NCBI RefSeq assembly: GCF_017591425.1
Contig: NW_024466307.1
Coordinates: forward strand, 8,161,001-8,225,000
Source of the DNA: Ochotona curzoniae
Lineage: Eukaryota > Chordata > Mammalia > Lagomorpha > Ochotonidae
DNA: 64,000 nucleotides
Reading direction: 5' to 3'
The position numbers and the translations under genes are program-made. The notes under the pieces are model-generated. The model saw only the letters and a list, made by a program, of their open reading frames with translations, had not been told where the DNA came from and did not search any database. The stretch's first letter is position 1. Each line of letters opens with the position of its first letter. This document shows, one piece after another, positions 32,601 to 45,300 of this stretch.

Positions 32601-34860
32601 AAAAATATCACACTGAAGTATGTGTCTGTTGGCAACTGTTTATATCCTAACAAAAACTCATGTGAATACACGAATGGTAAAGGAATAAATGAAATTTCTT
32701 CGTATCATGTTGATGTCAAATGGGTATATTCAATATTTTTTCAGTCTAGTCATGCTGTGTCACAATAGAACATTCTAATGTTTTTATGTGATTGCTAATT
32801 TGCATGTATTTAGATATCCTCTCTGTCTAAACAAAATAAAATTTTCCTCATCTGAAGAAAAATGACACAAAATTCTATGATAAATTTCTTTAAAAATCAC
32901 TTAGGGTCCTTTTACAGGACTTCAAATTTGGACTTAAACCTTATTAATTTTTCATCTTTTGTCTGTGGCTGTAATAAGACTTAGCTATCTTTTTGTGTCT
33001 GTCTTGCTTTGGGAGTTTTGCAAAATCACGAGAGGCCTCTGGCCAGGCGTGAAAGCTTGGCTGTAATCAGCTCTCACACACCATTGTTTTTCACTCATTC
33101 AAGGTACATGCTAAAGCGACTTAACACAACCAACCCAAACCACACCTTGGCAGGGTCTGTTTTGTTGTGAACCTCATCCGACCTGAAATTTAATCATGTT
33201 ACCATGCAGCTCTGTAATGTGGATTAATAGTTTTATCGTACTCCCCTGATTAGTTTCTGTTTGTTCTAATTTCTTTGTAGCTCCCTCCTGACCTCGAGGT
33301 GAAAAAACACAGAAGATGTATTCCTTCAATTTAGTGCCACTTTGAGGTGTTTCTCCCGCATCATCAGATCAATGAGAAGTAAATAGCCTACAGTTCTTGT
33401 TTCACAGCGCCGTATTGATCTTTCTTCAGCTTTGGCTTCCCTTTTCTCCATGCGTCTTGTGTCTTTCAACCCCTGGGACTCGAGTGATTGCCATAGATTG
33501 GACAAGCTAACAAGCGCATGATAAGGAGCTGGTTTTTCGTGGTATACTCCCAAACACGTCTTGGTATATAAAGCCTGCCTCTGCATGAAAGGAGAGGTGC
33601 CATTTTGTGTGCGTGGCACAAGCCACTAAGAGAAAGAACAAGAAGGAATAAAACAGGAAGAGATGTTATTAGGCAACTCAGATCTTTGCATATAGTGGAA
33701 AATTAGGTGAAACTTCTTGGAAGAATAGAAGATAAGCAACTTGGGAAGAAGAAGATGCCACATGCTTTTAGCCTTGGCAAATCACCGGATGTTGGCAGCT
33801 TCTGGGTAAGTCTACTATTTTTTACTGTCTACGCTTTCTTAACAATTTGCTACCATATATTGTCTTCTTTTGGCGTTTGCTCTTTCCTGAAGGCTAATTG
33901 TTCATCCTGCAGTCTGATAGATAGCTATAATTTCCACTTCTCTAACTAGCACATAGCTCGTGTGCCAAAGCTCCATCTCTTAGTTAACAAGGAGCTCTAG
34001 GAAAATTTGACTTATCTGTGACTTTTCTTTTAGGCGACAAGATTTTTTATTCTTGTAAAATTGTGAACTGATCTGGTTTTCAAATGTCAAGGAAGCAAAG
34101 GAAGCGAGATAACTTTGTAACGCTTACAAATACTGTGTTTTCCTTCTCTCGGGCTTCAGCATGTGCGTCGTAGAGATGAAAAAAAAGTCAAAGTTTTATT
34201 TTTGGGTCCTTCATCATCCACAGATTTGTTTTTAGCATTAGAAAAAGGATCACTGAAAAAGTGATATGCTGTTCCCTGCCATTGTCTCCCTGTTGAGGAT
34301 ATTTTAGGCTGGGTGACTCACAAGTTGTCTGACTCTGGTTTAGAATGTCAAGACCCCGTTTCCTGACGCTGTAGACCTTAGCCATGGGCATCACTGTCTT
34401 CCAGCTCTGTAAACTAATGCATATATAAATAAGTTTTCCTTTATTGACTTTTCTTATGCTTTTCTTCTTAGTTCGGGTATTTGCAATCATGTTCTCACTG
34501 TGGACTCCATGAATCAAAAGGGATCATATGAGAGCAGAAATAGCAAAGGTTATCTTTCTCTGATTAATAATAAGTGGGTGTATGTGTTAGGAAGTTTACC
34601 AAGTGGTAAGCTTAAGGGGACGTATCAGGCACACTCAGGTGTCTGATTCTGTTACGCGCATCACCGTGTGTTGCTCCGTGTGCTTCATCCTGACCCAAGT
34701 GGCAGCACTGCAGTGCAGCTCGTTAGCACATTGCTGTCAACATGGCACTCATGGCTTGAGCCTCTGTCTTCTGAGTGTGTACATGGAGTGAATTAGGCAT
34801 CACGTTGGAGCGTCCGTGTCTTTGTCTGGCTTTATGATGTTTTATGCTTCTTGGAGTTAG
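32601..34860. other. Unique sequence, CNE-like
   Basis: No repeats recognised over more than 2 kb. 32990-33260 and 33320-33620 are of mixed composition with retained CpGs and look like conserved noncoding DNA. A long minus-strand frame at 33326-33619 shows no known domain. Confidence 0.35.
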
Positions 34861-34869
34861 GTGATTATT

Positions 34870-34930
34870 CTAACCCAAGCTATTAAGTAATCCTCAGGGT
34901 AACCCTGGTGCTGATTTGAAAGCTATTAAT
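34870..34930 (-). mobile_element. Possible MIR/L2 fragment
   Basis: TAAGTAATCCTCAGGGTAAC and CCTGGTGCTGATTTG-like spacing resemble an antisense MIR segment. Short and uncertain. Confidence 0.3.
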
Positions 34931-37291
34931 TTCCTATTACAGTGTGCTAAAGATGTTCTATAGTGTGGCACTCACCTGCTTTATTGAGTCGATGACCAGT
35001 TGCAGAGTTGCTCTATGGTGGTTGGGGCTTAACTCAACCCTCTGGGATCTCATTTATTATTTGCAGATATTGATTTTGGAAAAAAGAGAAGCTAAGACGT
35101 GTGAATGTAATACTGACTTAGACCTGGCTCAGAGCTCTTAACTCCTAATGGTCCACATTGAGTATTTGTTAAAAGGTAAAACTGGTACACATTTGGTGAC
35201 TTTTAGCAAAAATACATTATACTGTGTTCACAACATTGAGTCCTTAAATACCATTGCTGTGTGTTCTTAGAATCTGAATGTAGCTTTATCATATTTATGA
35301 TTTTCTGGTGTCTAATCAAATCAAATATGTGAAGAATATTTACTTGCATCATAAAAAATGCACTAAAAACATCCAAGTATGTCTGAGTATTATCTCTTCT
35401 ATGTGTGGATTGTGGATTTTCAACGATAATTGATTGACAATTAATTAATTAATTAAACTTTCCTAATGAAAAATAGTCTGCAGTCAGTTTCCTTAAGCAA
35501 CTACACAGACTGGAGAGACACAAGAGCATCAGTAGTTGAGGGGAAGGTCTTTACCTGGAAGGATCAAAAGTTCAGGATGAAGCCAGGGCTTCCGTGGTAT
35601 TCTACGTCCAGTGATTTCTTGACAGAAGAGACCACAAGAACTTAATATGTTGTTGCCTCTCCCTGAGGGCTGACAAGTTACAAGGCCACATGTTTGTAGG
35701 CTACACAGCAGTCACCTCTCCATGACATGTGTGTGGCTAAAGCATCACTGGAAACAATTAGTCAGGTGTGTTGTTCCACTTATTAAAGGTAAACACCAAT
35801 TCTCAAACGAAATTTTCACTTTAACATTATTCACTGCTGCTTTAGAATAAATGTAAACAAACATGATCTAGGTTTCAAAAATTGTAAGTCAATTAAATGA
35901 AAAAAAAAATGAAAGGAGATTGTATTGCCAAAAAGCTGTTCCTGGGTACAAATTGCGATACGATAGTGAGCTACCCAGTGAAAACACTTGTGTGATGATT
36001 TCTTGTGACACTGACGCTGGGAATTCTGAATCATGGAAAGAGCACGTGACGTTGCTATCCTTCCCTCTTTAGTAACACATTTCACTTAGAGTTCACCAGA
36101 ACAAATGGCATCTTTCTATTTGCAGTTGCTACAGAGGAACCCTGTATTCTTTGTATTTATGTATGGGTCTTTATGAATTCTACTAAGCAGAACTGTATCT
36201 TGTTAAATGTTTTAGATGCTAAATATAGGTTAAAAAGCAAGGTTAATGACACAAATTAAATATGGATTGTAAAGAGGAATAGAATACCTGGCTATTTTTG
36301 CAAGAAGCTCAAACATAATAGGAGTCAAATTAAAAAAAAAAAACACCCATTTAAGAGCATTATTTGTTTTGTTAGGGAAGCAAAAACAATACAATATCTT
36401 GGGAGAGTACATTAAATAATAAAATGGAAAAACTGCTTATCCGTTTCAATGTTTACAATTTTTTGCTTTTTCATTTATGATATGGGCTAGCTACATCTGA
36501 CAGAATTTTTCACTGAGCATGACTATGTTACCAATATTCATTTATTAACAATCAGCTGACAGTGTCTAAGAAATAGAAAATATATATTTTCAAACCTGGA
36601 AGCTAACAGGTTAGAGCAAAAAACAAAGCCTAAATCTACACATAAACTTTTAGATCTACTGTAGACTTTCTGGTGTAATGTAAAAAGGGGCATAGAATTT
36701 TTAATATTTGTATGCATGTATGTGAATCTGTGTGTGTTTAATAGTCAAATAATAAATGGATATTCAGTTCAATTTTAAATAATAATTCACATGATATTTT
36801 TGTTGATTTATAACATTTTTTATATATCTTATGCCACATGTTGTACATAAGACCTGGATGTTTATGCTAGGCAGTTATATGCTAGGCAAAGTTGGCACTA
36901 GGATCAAGAAGAGACACTAACAAATAATATTCCATTCGGTTTAAATCACCATATAAAAGCGATCTTCAAAAAGTTCATGGAAAATGCACATTGTATTTTA
37001 ATTCCATTTTGAATGAAACTTGTGAAGTGTCTTTGTACTTAGAAGTGAAAAGAGGTACCACTATAAGAACATGGTTATGACAGGCATAGCTGGTAGCCCG
37101 GGCAGAGTGGAGAGCTATCCAGATGGATACTGGCGAGTATCTGTTGGGGAATGGAGGAATTTTAAGACAGATTTTCCTATCAGTCTTAAGACTTAAAAAC
37201 TCCATATTCAATATTTCAGTCTTCTATGAGCATGAAAGCACATACTTAACAACCTGTTTATGATATGGCACAAGGGATGTTTGCCAGATAT
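34931..37291. other. Unique A+T-rich sequence
   Basis: Includes an (ATTA)n run at about 35438-35456. The word CTTCAAAAAGTTCATGGAAA at 36964 resembles an old Tc1/mariner-type terminus, but no second terminus was found. No exon recognised. Confidence 0.35.
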
Positions 37292-37306
37292 GCCTAATGC
37301 TTTTCT

Positions 37307-37636
37307 TTTTTAAAGATTTATTTTTATTATTTTGTTATTGGAAAAGGCAGATATACAGAGAGGAGAGACAGAGAGGAAGATCTTCCATCCGATGATTCAC
37401 TCCCCAAGTGAGCGCAACGGGTCGATACTACGCCGATCCGAAGCCAGGAGCCTCTTCCGGGTCTCCCACGCGGGTGCAGGGTCCCAAAGCTTTGGGCCGT
37501 CCTCGACTGCTTTCCCAGGCCACAGGCAGGGAGCTGGAAGGGAAGCGGGGCTGCCGGGATTAGAACCGGCGCCCATATGGGATCCCGGGCGTGCAAGGCG
37601 AGGACCTTTAACCACTTGCGCCACCGCGCCGGGCCC
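37307..37636 (-). mobile_element. Young C-SINE with perfect 15-bp TSD
   Basis: Antisense full-length copy with many intact CpGs: GAGCGCAACGGGTCG, CGCCGATCCGAAGCCAGG, CCCACGCGGGTGCAGGG, CCGCGCCGGGCCC. GCCTAATGCTTTTCT flanks it identically at 37292-37306 and 37637-37651. Sequence state and TSD indicate recent insertion. Confidence 0.94.
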
Positions 37637-37651
37637 GCCTAATGCTTTTCT

Positions 37652-39377
37652 AAAAGTAAATACTTTTGTGATTGATTTTTTTCCACTTAATTTGCAAATG
37701 TAGTTGAATATTTATTTGAAGTAAGATTCTCAATGAATGCTTTTTTTCCTGTTTGTTTGCCAACAAAGTGCAACAGCAATTAGCTGATGGTAACAAGTCA
37801 AATTATTCATGGCTTTACATGATTAAAAACAAGATAGGAATTTAGAAAAAGTTCTGATGCCCTCACCCCTCTTATTAAAATAAGGGCAAAATAATCAAAT
37901 GAGGTTATCAAGATTTTCTCTTTTTTCTCCATTTTTAAGAGTTTTTATTGCCATTCTTGCTGTTATTTGACATTACAAGCCAACATATACAGGAGCAAAT
38001 ATTCTAGACATTCTATTGCCCTCATTAATTTAGAAGACACACTTTTCCGGCACAACACTTTGTTCAAACGAACATCAACTCTGAATGTGATAAGTCCCTT
38101 CTTAGTGACCTGTGAAACAGTTTCATGCATTCACCCATGTTATGGAAAGCGTTAGCAAGGGGATCTGAGGAAGCCTGTCATGCAAAAAGTGTGGCATTCT
38201 TCATGAGAGGCAGCAGAGCAAAAGGTCTCCGTTCGGTTCGTAAGGGGAGGCAGTTGGGACACAGCTTCTTCATCACTGTCCATGCATGCAAGGGAACGGT
38301 TTTACTTCTAAACTTTAGAGTTCAGTGATGATTGACCCCCTTGCCAGAAAACATGCTGATGCTTAAGATGACTCTTCTTATTCTTTTGGTGTAATTTTAC
38401 CTACTCGTATTTCCAGATACCACAGCATTCGTCATCACTGAAATACATTTGACCTGGGCTTTTAGCCCCTTCTGACTTCACTTGATTTTTTTGCCCAGAG
38501 TTGATATTTTATAAGAAAATGATTCAAATGCTCTCTGTGATAACCATGTAATTCCTGCACTTTGACTTGCAGCTATGTCAGATTATATAGTCTTCTCTTC
38601 GTATTATCAGGAAACCAAGGCAGTATGAGGAATGAGCTATAATAAGTGCGTGGCTGACACCGGGCCTTCAGTGCTACTTCACCTTGCTTTTATTAGTTCT
38701 GAAGGCTCTCACCTGTTCCCCAATGACTGTGTCAAGTAGCTGCTCTGCTGACCAATCTATGACCCAATCACTCCATGTTCTGTGGCCAAGGTCTAGTGCC
38801 AGCTTCTGTGGGACTCGCCCACCTTCGCGAGGAAGGGCTGACCTACTGTGCTGCGGTTAGGAGAGAAGACTGAGAAGGAATAGGCACCTTGTTATCTTCA
38901 TAAAGGCACCAGCATTTTCCTTCCCTCCCTTTCTGAGCTGAAGATCTAATGACCTACATCCTGAATCTACAATTATTTCATGGAGGCTTGGGGCCTGTAT
39001 CTCTGGGGAGATGAATCATAAAGTGGTATATATGGGAAAGTGTGTTGTCTTAAGCTAGTGGGATGCTGGGAATGTATCTTCCACAGAAAAGCCAAGAAAG
39101 TCCTGAGAAATAGACTTTACTGTCTAGGAGATAATCTGTTTTTGTAATAATGTACCAGATCAGAATATTTGACTTACTTTTATTTTATCAGTGTCATGAT
39201 ATTTTACACTTTCACATTTTTATAGACCTTTTTTCACAAATGTCAGAGGAAGTATTCGATAGTGCTAGCCTTTAACCAGAATCCTTATGCACTGATCATG
39301 AACTTCTTGGAGGTGATGTCTAAGTAAACAACTTCAGTGTTCCATTTGTACTATATAAGTATATTTTCTCTTTTCAA
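37652..39377. other. Unique sequence
   Basis: No gene or repeat recognised. 38640-38880 is more G+C-rich but has no open frame of note. Confidence 0.35.
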
Positions 39378-39488
39378 AAAAGATTTATTTATTTTTATTG
39401 GAAAATAAGATATACAGAGAGGAGGAGAGACAGAGAGGAAGATCCCCCATCCCATGATTCACTCCCCAAGTGGCTGCAAGAAACCGCT
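39378..39488 (-). mobile_element. C-SINE 3' fragment, head-to-head with L1
   Basis: Antisense C-SINE tail: AAAGATTTATTTATTTTTAT, CAGAGAGGAAGATCCCCCAT, GATTCACTCCCCAAGTGGC. It stops within the body near 39488 and passes directly into plus-strand L1 3' UTR. Confidence 0.82.
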
Positions 39489-39691
39489 GAATTTATCTGG
39501 ACAATAAGATGCTGGACTCTATGCTTGGTATATGCTTGCAATGAAAGAATCTCAACTGAATTTGAACTATAATACTGCAACAAGGTGGAGGAATCCACCA
39601 TGGGGGAAGGGTTTGTGGAGGGGTGGGGGGAATCCCAGAGCCTATGAAACTGTGTCACATAATGCAATGTAATTAATAAAAAAAAAAGCCA
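39489..39691 (+). mobile_element. L1 3' UTR end
   Basis: AATAAGATGCTGGACTCT, CAACAAGGTGGAGGAATCC, a G-rich tract at about 39602-39631, GAAACTGTGTCACATAATGC and an AATTAATAAA tail with an A run. The terminal words recur as reverse complements at 41890-42062. Confidence 0.75.
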
Positions 39692-40389
39692 TAAAAATCA
39701 TTTTAAAAAGTTTGAATAGGTAGCAGCTTAATTACATGCATTTATCTGTTTCCTATCCTTTACTGGGTATTTATTAGTAGATTTTGAAAATAGGATTTTA
39801 TGAAATATAAGTGTTGGCAAAATGTTTTGATTCACAGACTCACTTTTCAACATTGTATATGGTACTGTTGGTGTTCAGCGACTTAAGTTGTTGGCCATAG
39901 CCTAGTGTTTAAAGGTTTGGACTCTTACGTTCAAAGGATAGTGCTTCTGAAGACTTTCCACATTTTAAATGCAAAGTGGTTCTGTAGCAAGTCATGATAC
40001 CATGTCTCAAGAGACAGAGAAAGCTGCCACGTTTTTCTTTTAAGCTGAATTAATGCTTGTGAAGACTGATACCAATGCAGACTAAAGTGCTTCAGCTACA
40101 GAAATAACTACAACTCCAGAGATGCAGCTACAGCCTAGGCTGTTCTGATACCCTAATATATAACACAAGATTTGTCCCTGTCCCTTTTGATTTCCCATCA
40201 ACTACATAGCCTAACTGCTATCAATGGCACGGTGATTTGGTTGTACTAGAATGAAAATGTATTGGCCAACCTGGGCCAAATACCATTTCTACCACCTCTT
40301 CATTTTTCTAACATCACTAATTTGTAGAATTGTGGAAAAAGCAATTTGTCAGTGAAGTCCAATGTCATTCTTACAGCAGTATTGCTCAG
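39692..40389. other. Unique sequence
   Basis: No gene recognised. GGCCATAGCCTAGTGTTTAA near 39894 resembles a C-SINE head, but the rest of such an element does not follow clearly. Confidence 0.3.
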
Positions 40390-40605
40390 GGAAGCTAGTG
40401 AGTTCTGAGGGCACAGCCTGCAGAGCCAGCTTGGCCTGGGTTTATATCTGCGCTCTGTCCATTTGTAGGAACTCTGGAAAAGTGACTTACCTACCTTGAT
40501 CCCTAATTTGTGCATAAGTGAAATGGATATAATACTCAGACTCACCTTACTGGGCTCATGAGCTTTTACCCTAAATAACACTATAACATTTAAACTATAG
40601 AAACG
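40390..40605 (+). mobile_element. MIR
   Basis: GCTTGGCCTGGGTTTATATC, GGAACTCTGGAAAAGTGACT, AAGTGAAATGGATATAATAC and ACTGGGCTCATGAGC follow MIR order over about 200 bp. Ancient mammalian SINE. Confidence 0.75.
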
Positions 40606-40624
40606 TTTAAAATAACATCTCCTC

Positions 40625-40862
40625 CATTTTCAATTTAGCTCCCCACTGATGGTCTGGGAAAAGCAATGGAGAAGCAAGTACTTGGACTCTTGCTAGCCAT
40701 GTGGAAAGCTTGGCAGAAGGTCCTGACTCCTGGGTTAAGCATACACCAACCCCAGCTGATGTAGCCATCTGGGGAGCAAAGCAGAGGAACCAAGATTCTG
40801 TTGCTTGCTCTCTAGCCCATACCCCACCCCTGTAACTCTTTCAGATAAACAAATTTTAAAAT
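40625..40862 (+). mobile_element. Old C-SINE, 5'-truncated
   Basis: GGTCTGGGAAAAGCAATGGA, GGTCCTGACTCCTGGGTTAA, GTAGCCATCTGGGGAGCAAA and the tail TAACTCTTTCAGATAAACAA follow C-SINE order. The head is missing. Confidence 0.68.
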
Positions 40863-41160
40863 CAGACACCCAAGTTCTGCACTACATGTATGGATGTGAG
40901 CCATGCCTCTCTCTCTTGACCGTGGTCTTCTAATGCAGATGCCGAGTGGCAGTAGTAAGAGCTCAAATAATTGCGATCCTGTGACTCGGGGAAGACCTGG
41001 ATGGAATTCCTTGCTCCTTGCCTTGCCTCTGCTCCTGTCCTGACTGCAGCAGAAACTGAGTGCTGAATAGGATGATGTGAACTCTTTCCATTGTTTTTTC
41101 TCTACCTCTGTCTCTCTTCATCTGCCTCTCAAATACGTATCTTCAGCTGATAAATAGTAG
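40863..41160 (+). mobile_element. Old C-SINE remnant
   Basis: ACTCGGGGAAGACCTGGATG, TTCCTTGCTCCTTGCC, CTCTACCTCTGTCTCTC and TCTGCCTCTCAAATACGTAT resemble the C-SINE 3' half. Adjacent to the preceding SINE in the same orientation. Confidence 0.52.
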
Positions 41161-41214
41161 AGTGTCCAGCTGTACCCAATGATTCAGGAAAAATGGAAGA
41201 AAACACACTCTGTC

Positions 41215-41520
41215 TCTCTTTTAGAAATCCATGCATTTATATAAAAGGCAGAGCTGTAGTGAGTGAAGGGGAGAGAGAGAGAATGATCTTCCATCCGCTG
41301 GTTCACTGTCCACGTGACCAACGGAAGCCAGGAACTCCATTCAGTTCTTCCAGTTGTGTGCAGGTGCCCAACAATTTGCTTCATCTTTTACTGCTTTCCC
41401 CTTCATGTTGGCAGGGATCTGGATCAGCTCCGGAGCTTCTGGGACTCAGACCAGCACCCACAGGGGACACTGGCATCACAGCTGGGAACTTATCAGGGTG
41501 TGTGTGGCACTGGCTCAAGT
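41215..41520 (-). mobile_element. Old C-SINE
   Basis: ATATAAAAGGCAGAGCTGTA, GATCTTCCATCCGCTGGTTC, CAACGGAAGCCAGGAACTCC and CAGACCAGCACCCACAGGGG are in antisense C-SINE order. Opposite orientation to the two preceding SINEs. Confidence 0.76.
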
Positions 41521-41888
41521 TAGCATGTTCTTGATAGAAGTAGAGATTATTCCTATCTGCTTCCAGTATAGACGGTGTCCTCATTGACAATATGTCATTG
41601 TGAAAAGCAATTTATATAAAACTACTCAAGTATACTTCAAAGACATGTGACAAAGTCAGTGAAATTGAATGATCAAAATTTCAGCAGAGTTTATTTTGAA
41701 ATTCAAATTAGGTAATGACAATACTCAGGATGAGTTAACTGAAAATAAGTTTTGACACATTACTTTCATATGGGAAATTTTAGAAGTTATATCTACATAA
41801 AAATTAAGTTAAAAATTAGGTGTCCCAGACATTAAGAAGCATGTCCAAAGATGGTCTAAATATTGCTGTGTTTTTTTGTTTCCATAAT

Positions 41889-42062
41889 TTAAAAAAATTA
41901 TTTATTTTGTGATACAGTTTGGTAGTCTCACATTTTCCTGTCTCCTCCCCAATCCTTTCCCTCCCCTGATTTCACCTATATTATTACAATAGTATAGTCC
42001 TGCAAAAATGGTCATAAGTCCATCATTCTGCTATTCAAGCATATCCTGACATTGTAGGTGTG
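41889..42062 (-). mobile_element. L1 3' end, inverted relative to its upstream part
   Basis: On the minus strand this reads ACAATGTCAGGATATGC, AGCAGAATGATGGACTTATG, a G-rich tract (plus-strand C-rich at 41938-41970) and an A-rich end near 41889. The adjoining 42063-42350 is the upstream L1 segment in the opposite orientation: a 5' inversion typical of twin priming. Confidence 0.75.
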
Positions 42063-42350
42063 GACCGACTACAGACCATTATGTTCAGTGAGATAAGCCA
42101 ATCCCAGAAGAATAGCATATGTTCTGTTGATATGAGGCAACCTTTATGCAAAATACAAGATTAATATATGCATAGGTAAATGTGCATGTACATATAGTTA
42201 CCTAGAGAAACTATACAACTGAGACTATCATGTCGAGATATAAAAATGCAATGCAGTATGCATCTCTATTTACAAATCAAAGATTGACTCCCAATGAAAC
42301 TGTTAATTATATTGTGATAATAAGATGCTGGTCTTTGCCATGGTCCACAT
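42063..42350 (+). mobile_element. L1 3' UTR upstream segment
   Basis: GACCATTATGTTCAGTGAGA, TATGCAAAATACAAGATTAA, AATGCAGTATGCATCTC and AATGAAACTGTTAATTATAT match in order the copy at 62825-63070. Joined head-to-head with 41889-42062. Confidence 0.78.
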
Positions 42351-45300
42351 ATTTAACACTCCATTGTTATCAGTAACAAATGATAAGTAGAAAATAATAA
42401 TAGCTAAGAACAGAAGAATAGTGAACAATCACAGAATCAAATGCAATTACTTCTTTTCCTCAGGTATATTAACAGAGACTTTAAATAATAATCAAATTCC
42501 AGAGTGGGGTTTTGTATCTATAGCATCTTATCAATATCGTATTGTTTACCTCCTGTGTTTGTAAAGAACAGTTCTATTGCCAGTTCAAAACTACTATACA
42601 GACTACTCTGAATTATTTTATTGTGCATATTTCCCACAGGTAAACATCATGTCACTGTTTGTTCACAGTATGTACATATATTCAGCTTTTGTTGATATAG
42701 CTAAAATATTTTGCAAATTGATTTTATCAATTTAATCTCATATAAGTGATTTATACACATCTCAGTTGCTCTGATGTCCTCAACCATGTTTAGAAATATT
42801 CGTATTTTTATTGGACCCGTTTGAATTGGTCAGTGTTGGCATCAGTTTGTGTTAATAGTGAGAGATTATCTGATATTTAATGAAGAGCGCAACCCTCTCT
42901 TGCATCATATAACTCTTGGTTATATGAGTTTGAATATGTGAATCAGTCAAACTTTGTCATCATTCCAAAATACATCACTTACTCAGTTCTGTTTAAAGAT
43001 GCATCGGGAGCACAGCTTTAGAGGTTCAATTCCAAGATGAAATGGTTCCACTGGCTTGGCCTCTGCAGAGGGTAATGGATGGGCCAGGGCAGGGAGAGAA
43101 AGGGGCACATTCCCAAGTTGGGGAGCAGAGCAGAGTGGAGTATGCTGGTAGCAACTAATGGGTTCAACCCTAGGCTTCTGCCGTATAGCATTCTCTGCTT
43201 GCTGCTCTAAAAAGGCATTCACCTTTTAACATTTTGGTTTACATGGGTTACTTTCATAATTTCTTATGCCTTACATGGAAAGAGTATGTGCTTGGTACAA
43301 TCTGGCTGCAAGGAAAAATCTCTGTTTTTCCCATCTCATATAAAAATGTGTGGTTTTATTGATGACCATTTTTTGTTACATATGATACCATTCATTGTCT
43401 ATTCATCTTGTTACAGATTTGTGTTGTCTTCAGTTTGTAGAAATCGTGTTTTCAGTTGTTTAGGAATCTGTATGTTATCTGGATTAACTCTCCAATGGCA
43501 CATACACTCTCTAACTTATAGCAATTAGTCAAATGTAACAACTGAGCACTTACGATGGGCATAATATGACTGAGACTGAATTGTTAACAGAAATTTTCAT
43601 TAAGTTATACTTAAATTGCCGTATGTACCTTGTGGCCACAGAGATAGTACAATTCCAGATATCCATCTGTTTTCTGAGATGCATATTGTGAACTATTTTT
43701 TCCGGACCAGTGTCAGGCTGTGTGAATTTATTTTAACATTGACTTGTCATGAAAAGAACTGCTTGATAAATCCAAGCATTCATGTCTGATTTTGATCTTC
43801 TACTTATGTATGGCTACTGCATAGAGATAAAACTGAATTTCTTATTGTCCCTTTATTATGAGATGCTGTTGAATTCACTTATTCATCTAATAGCTGCTTG
43901 GTTATGCTTTGCTCTTAAGGAGTCCTCCATTTTTTCTTTCTGTATATGTAATCATACGAATTAGAAATAGATTCAAATCATGTTAGGAAATGCTACTCAG
44001 ATTTCATCAAGATCTCTAGAAAGCAAACAACATTATCATTTGTTGAGGGCATTAAAAGAAAAACTGTTATTTCTCTGATACTGTTACTTACAAGTGGCCT
44101 TGAATTCTTAAAATTTATTTGGAAGAATATCAAACCAGTTCATCAAATCCTTTGTGTGCCATCTAATAGCTGTTTTGTGTCAGTTATTCAAGTCTGTCCC
44201 AGTAATAGGTCTCAAAGACACAGTACAGAAATATGCTGAGTCTGTAGAGTTTCCATCTAAGCCCGAAAGGATGCTCCAAGTGACTGAAGACCCTTGACAT
44301 CAGAAGATTATATGAGAACATAATAAAGAGCACTGTAGCTGGGGCATTTACACGAGACAGACTGACACATTAAGTCTCTTGAGGCCCCGAGGAGAGGCTA
44401 GAATATCAGCTAGGATTCTTTCTGGGTTAAGAATTTCTTTCATATAAAGAACCTTATTAAAAGGATATAGAGTTAATAGGTAAGTTGATTTAAATAATTA
44501 AGGCTAATATGTGTGAATAATGAATGGCAAAATAGTGATTTAGACTTCTCGTTTCATGTAACTCAAATTAATTCTATCTGCAAAGACTTATGTCTGTGAA
44601 TCTTAAATTTGGGAGCTGATCATCTTTCCTTTTGATATTAAATTGATGTGTACATACACCTATGTTATAGCTATAGGACAATTAGATATTATGGCAGATG
44701 CTCCTAAAAGACCACAAACTGACTAAAATATGTGGTGCTATAATATCCAGTGTTAGGTTCCTGCTGATTTTCCAAGGAGCGGCAACGAATCACGTGTGTA
44801 GGTGTTGAAGTGACAAGAGCTATATCTAGCCACTGGAGGACCATGGAGGACATAGTGTTCAATGCAGTACAGTATGCTGGTGCTTCCCGTGTATTTTCTC
44901 TTTATGAATATCAGCATGACTACCATCAGAGGGTAGGCAGGACTGGAAAGATTTAATGAGGAGGAAGACAACATTTTGCAGAAAATACCGTGGTGCGCAT
45001 GAAGAGAAGCCAAATAAGTGATTTTAGCGGTGGAATGGCATAATTGAGTTTGATTTGTAGGGTTAATCTTTCTGCAATATACAATCAATAATGCTGAATG
45101 GGCTAGAGAAGATGAATTTAGTTTTAATATGGGGTTACTGAAGTAGGCCCTTTGAACAAAAGCCAGGGCAAACTATAGATCTAAATTTATTCATTAGGAG
45201 AGAATCAAATAGAATACCTGACAGTTTTAAAACTTTAATATTTGCTTAAAGCTACTTATAAAGTCATTGGTTAAGCTAATGCATCTAATTCACTACAGAC

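Noticed and set aside
36961..37210. Tc1/mariner-type element suggested by CTTCAAAAAGTTCATGGAAA
   Set aside because: Only one terminus-like word was found; no inverted partner or TA duplication could be located.
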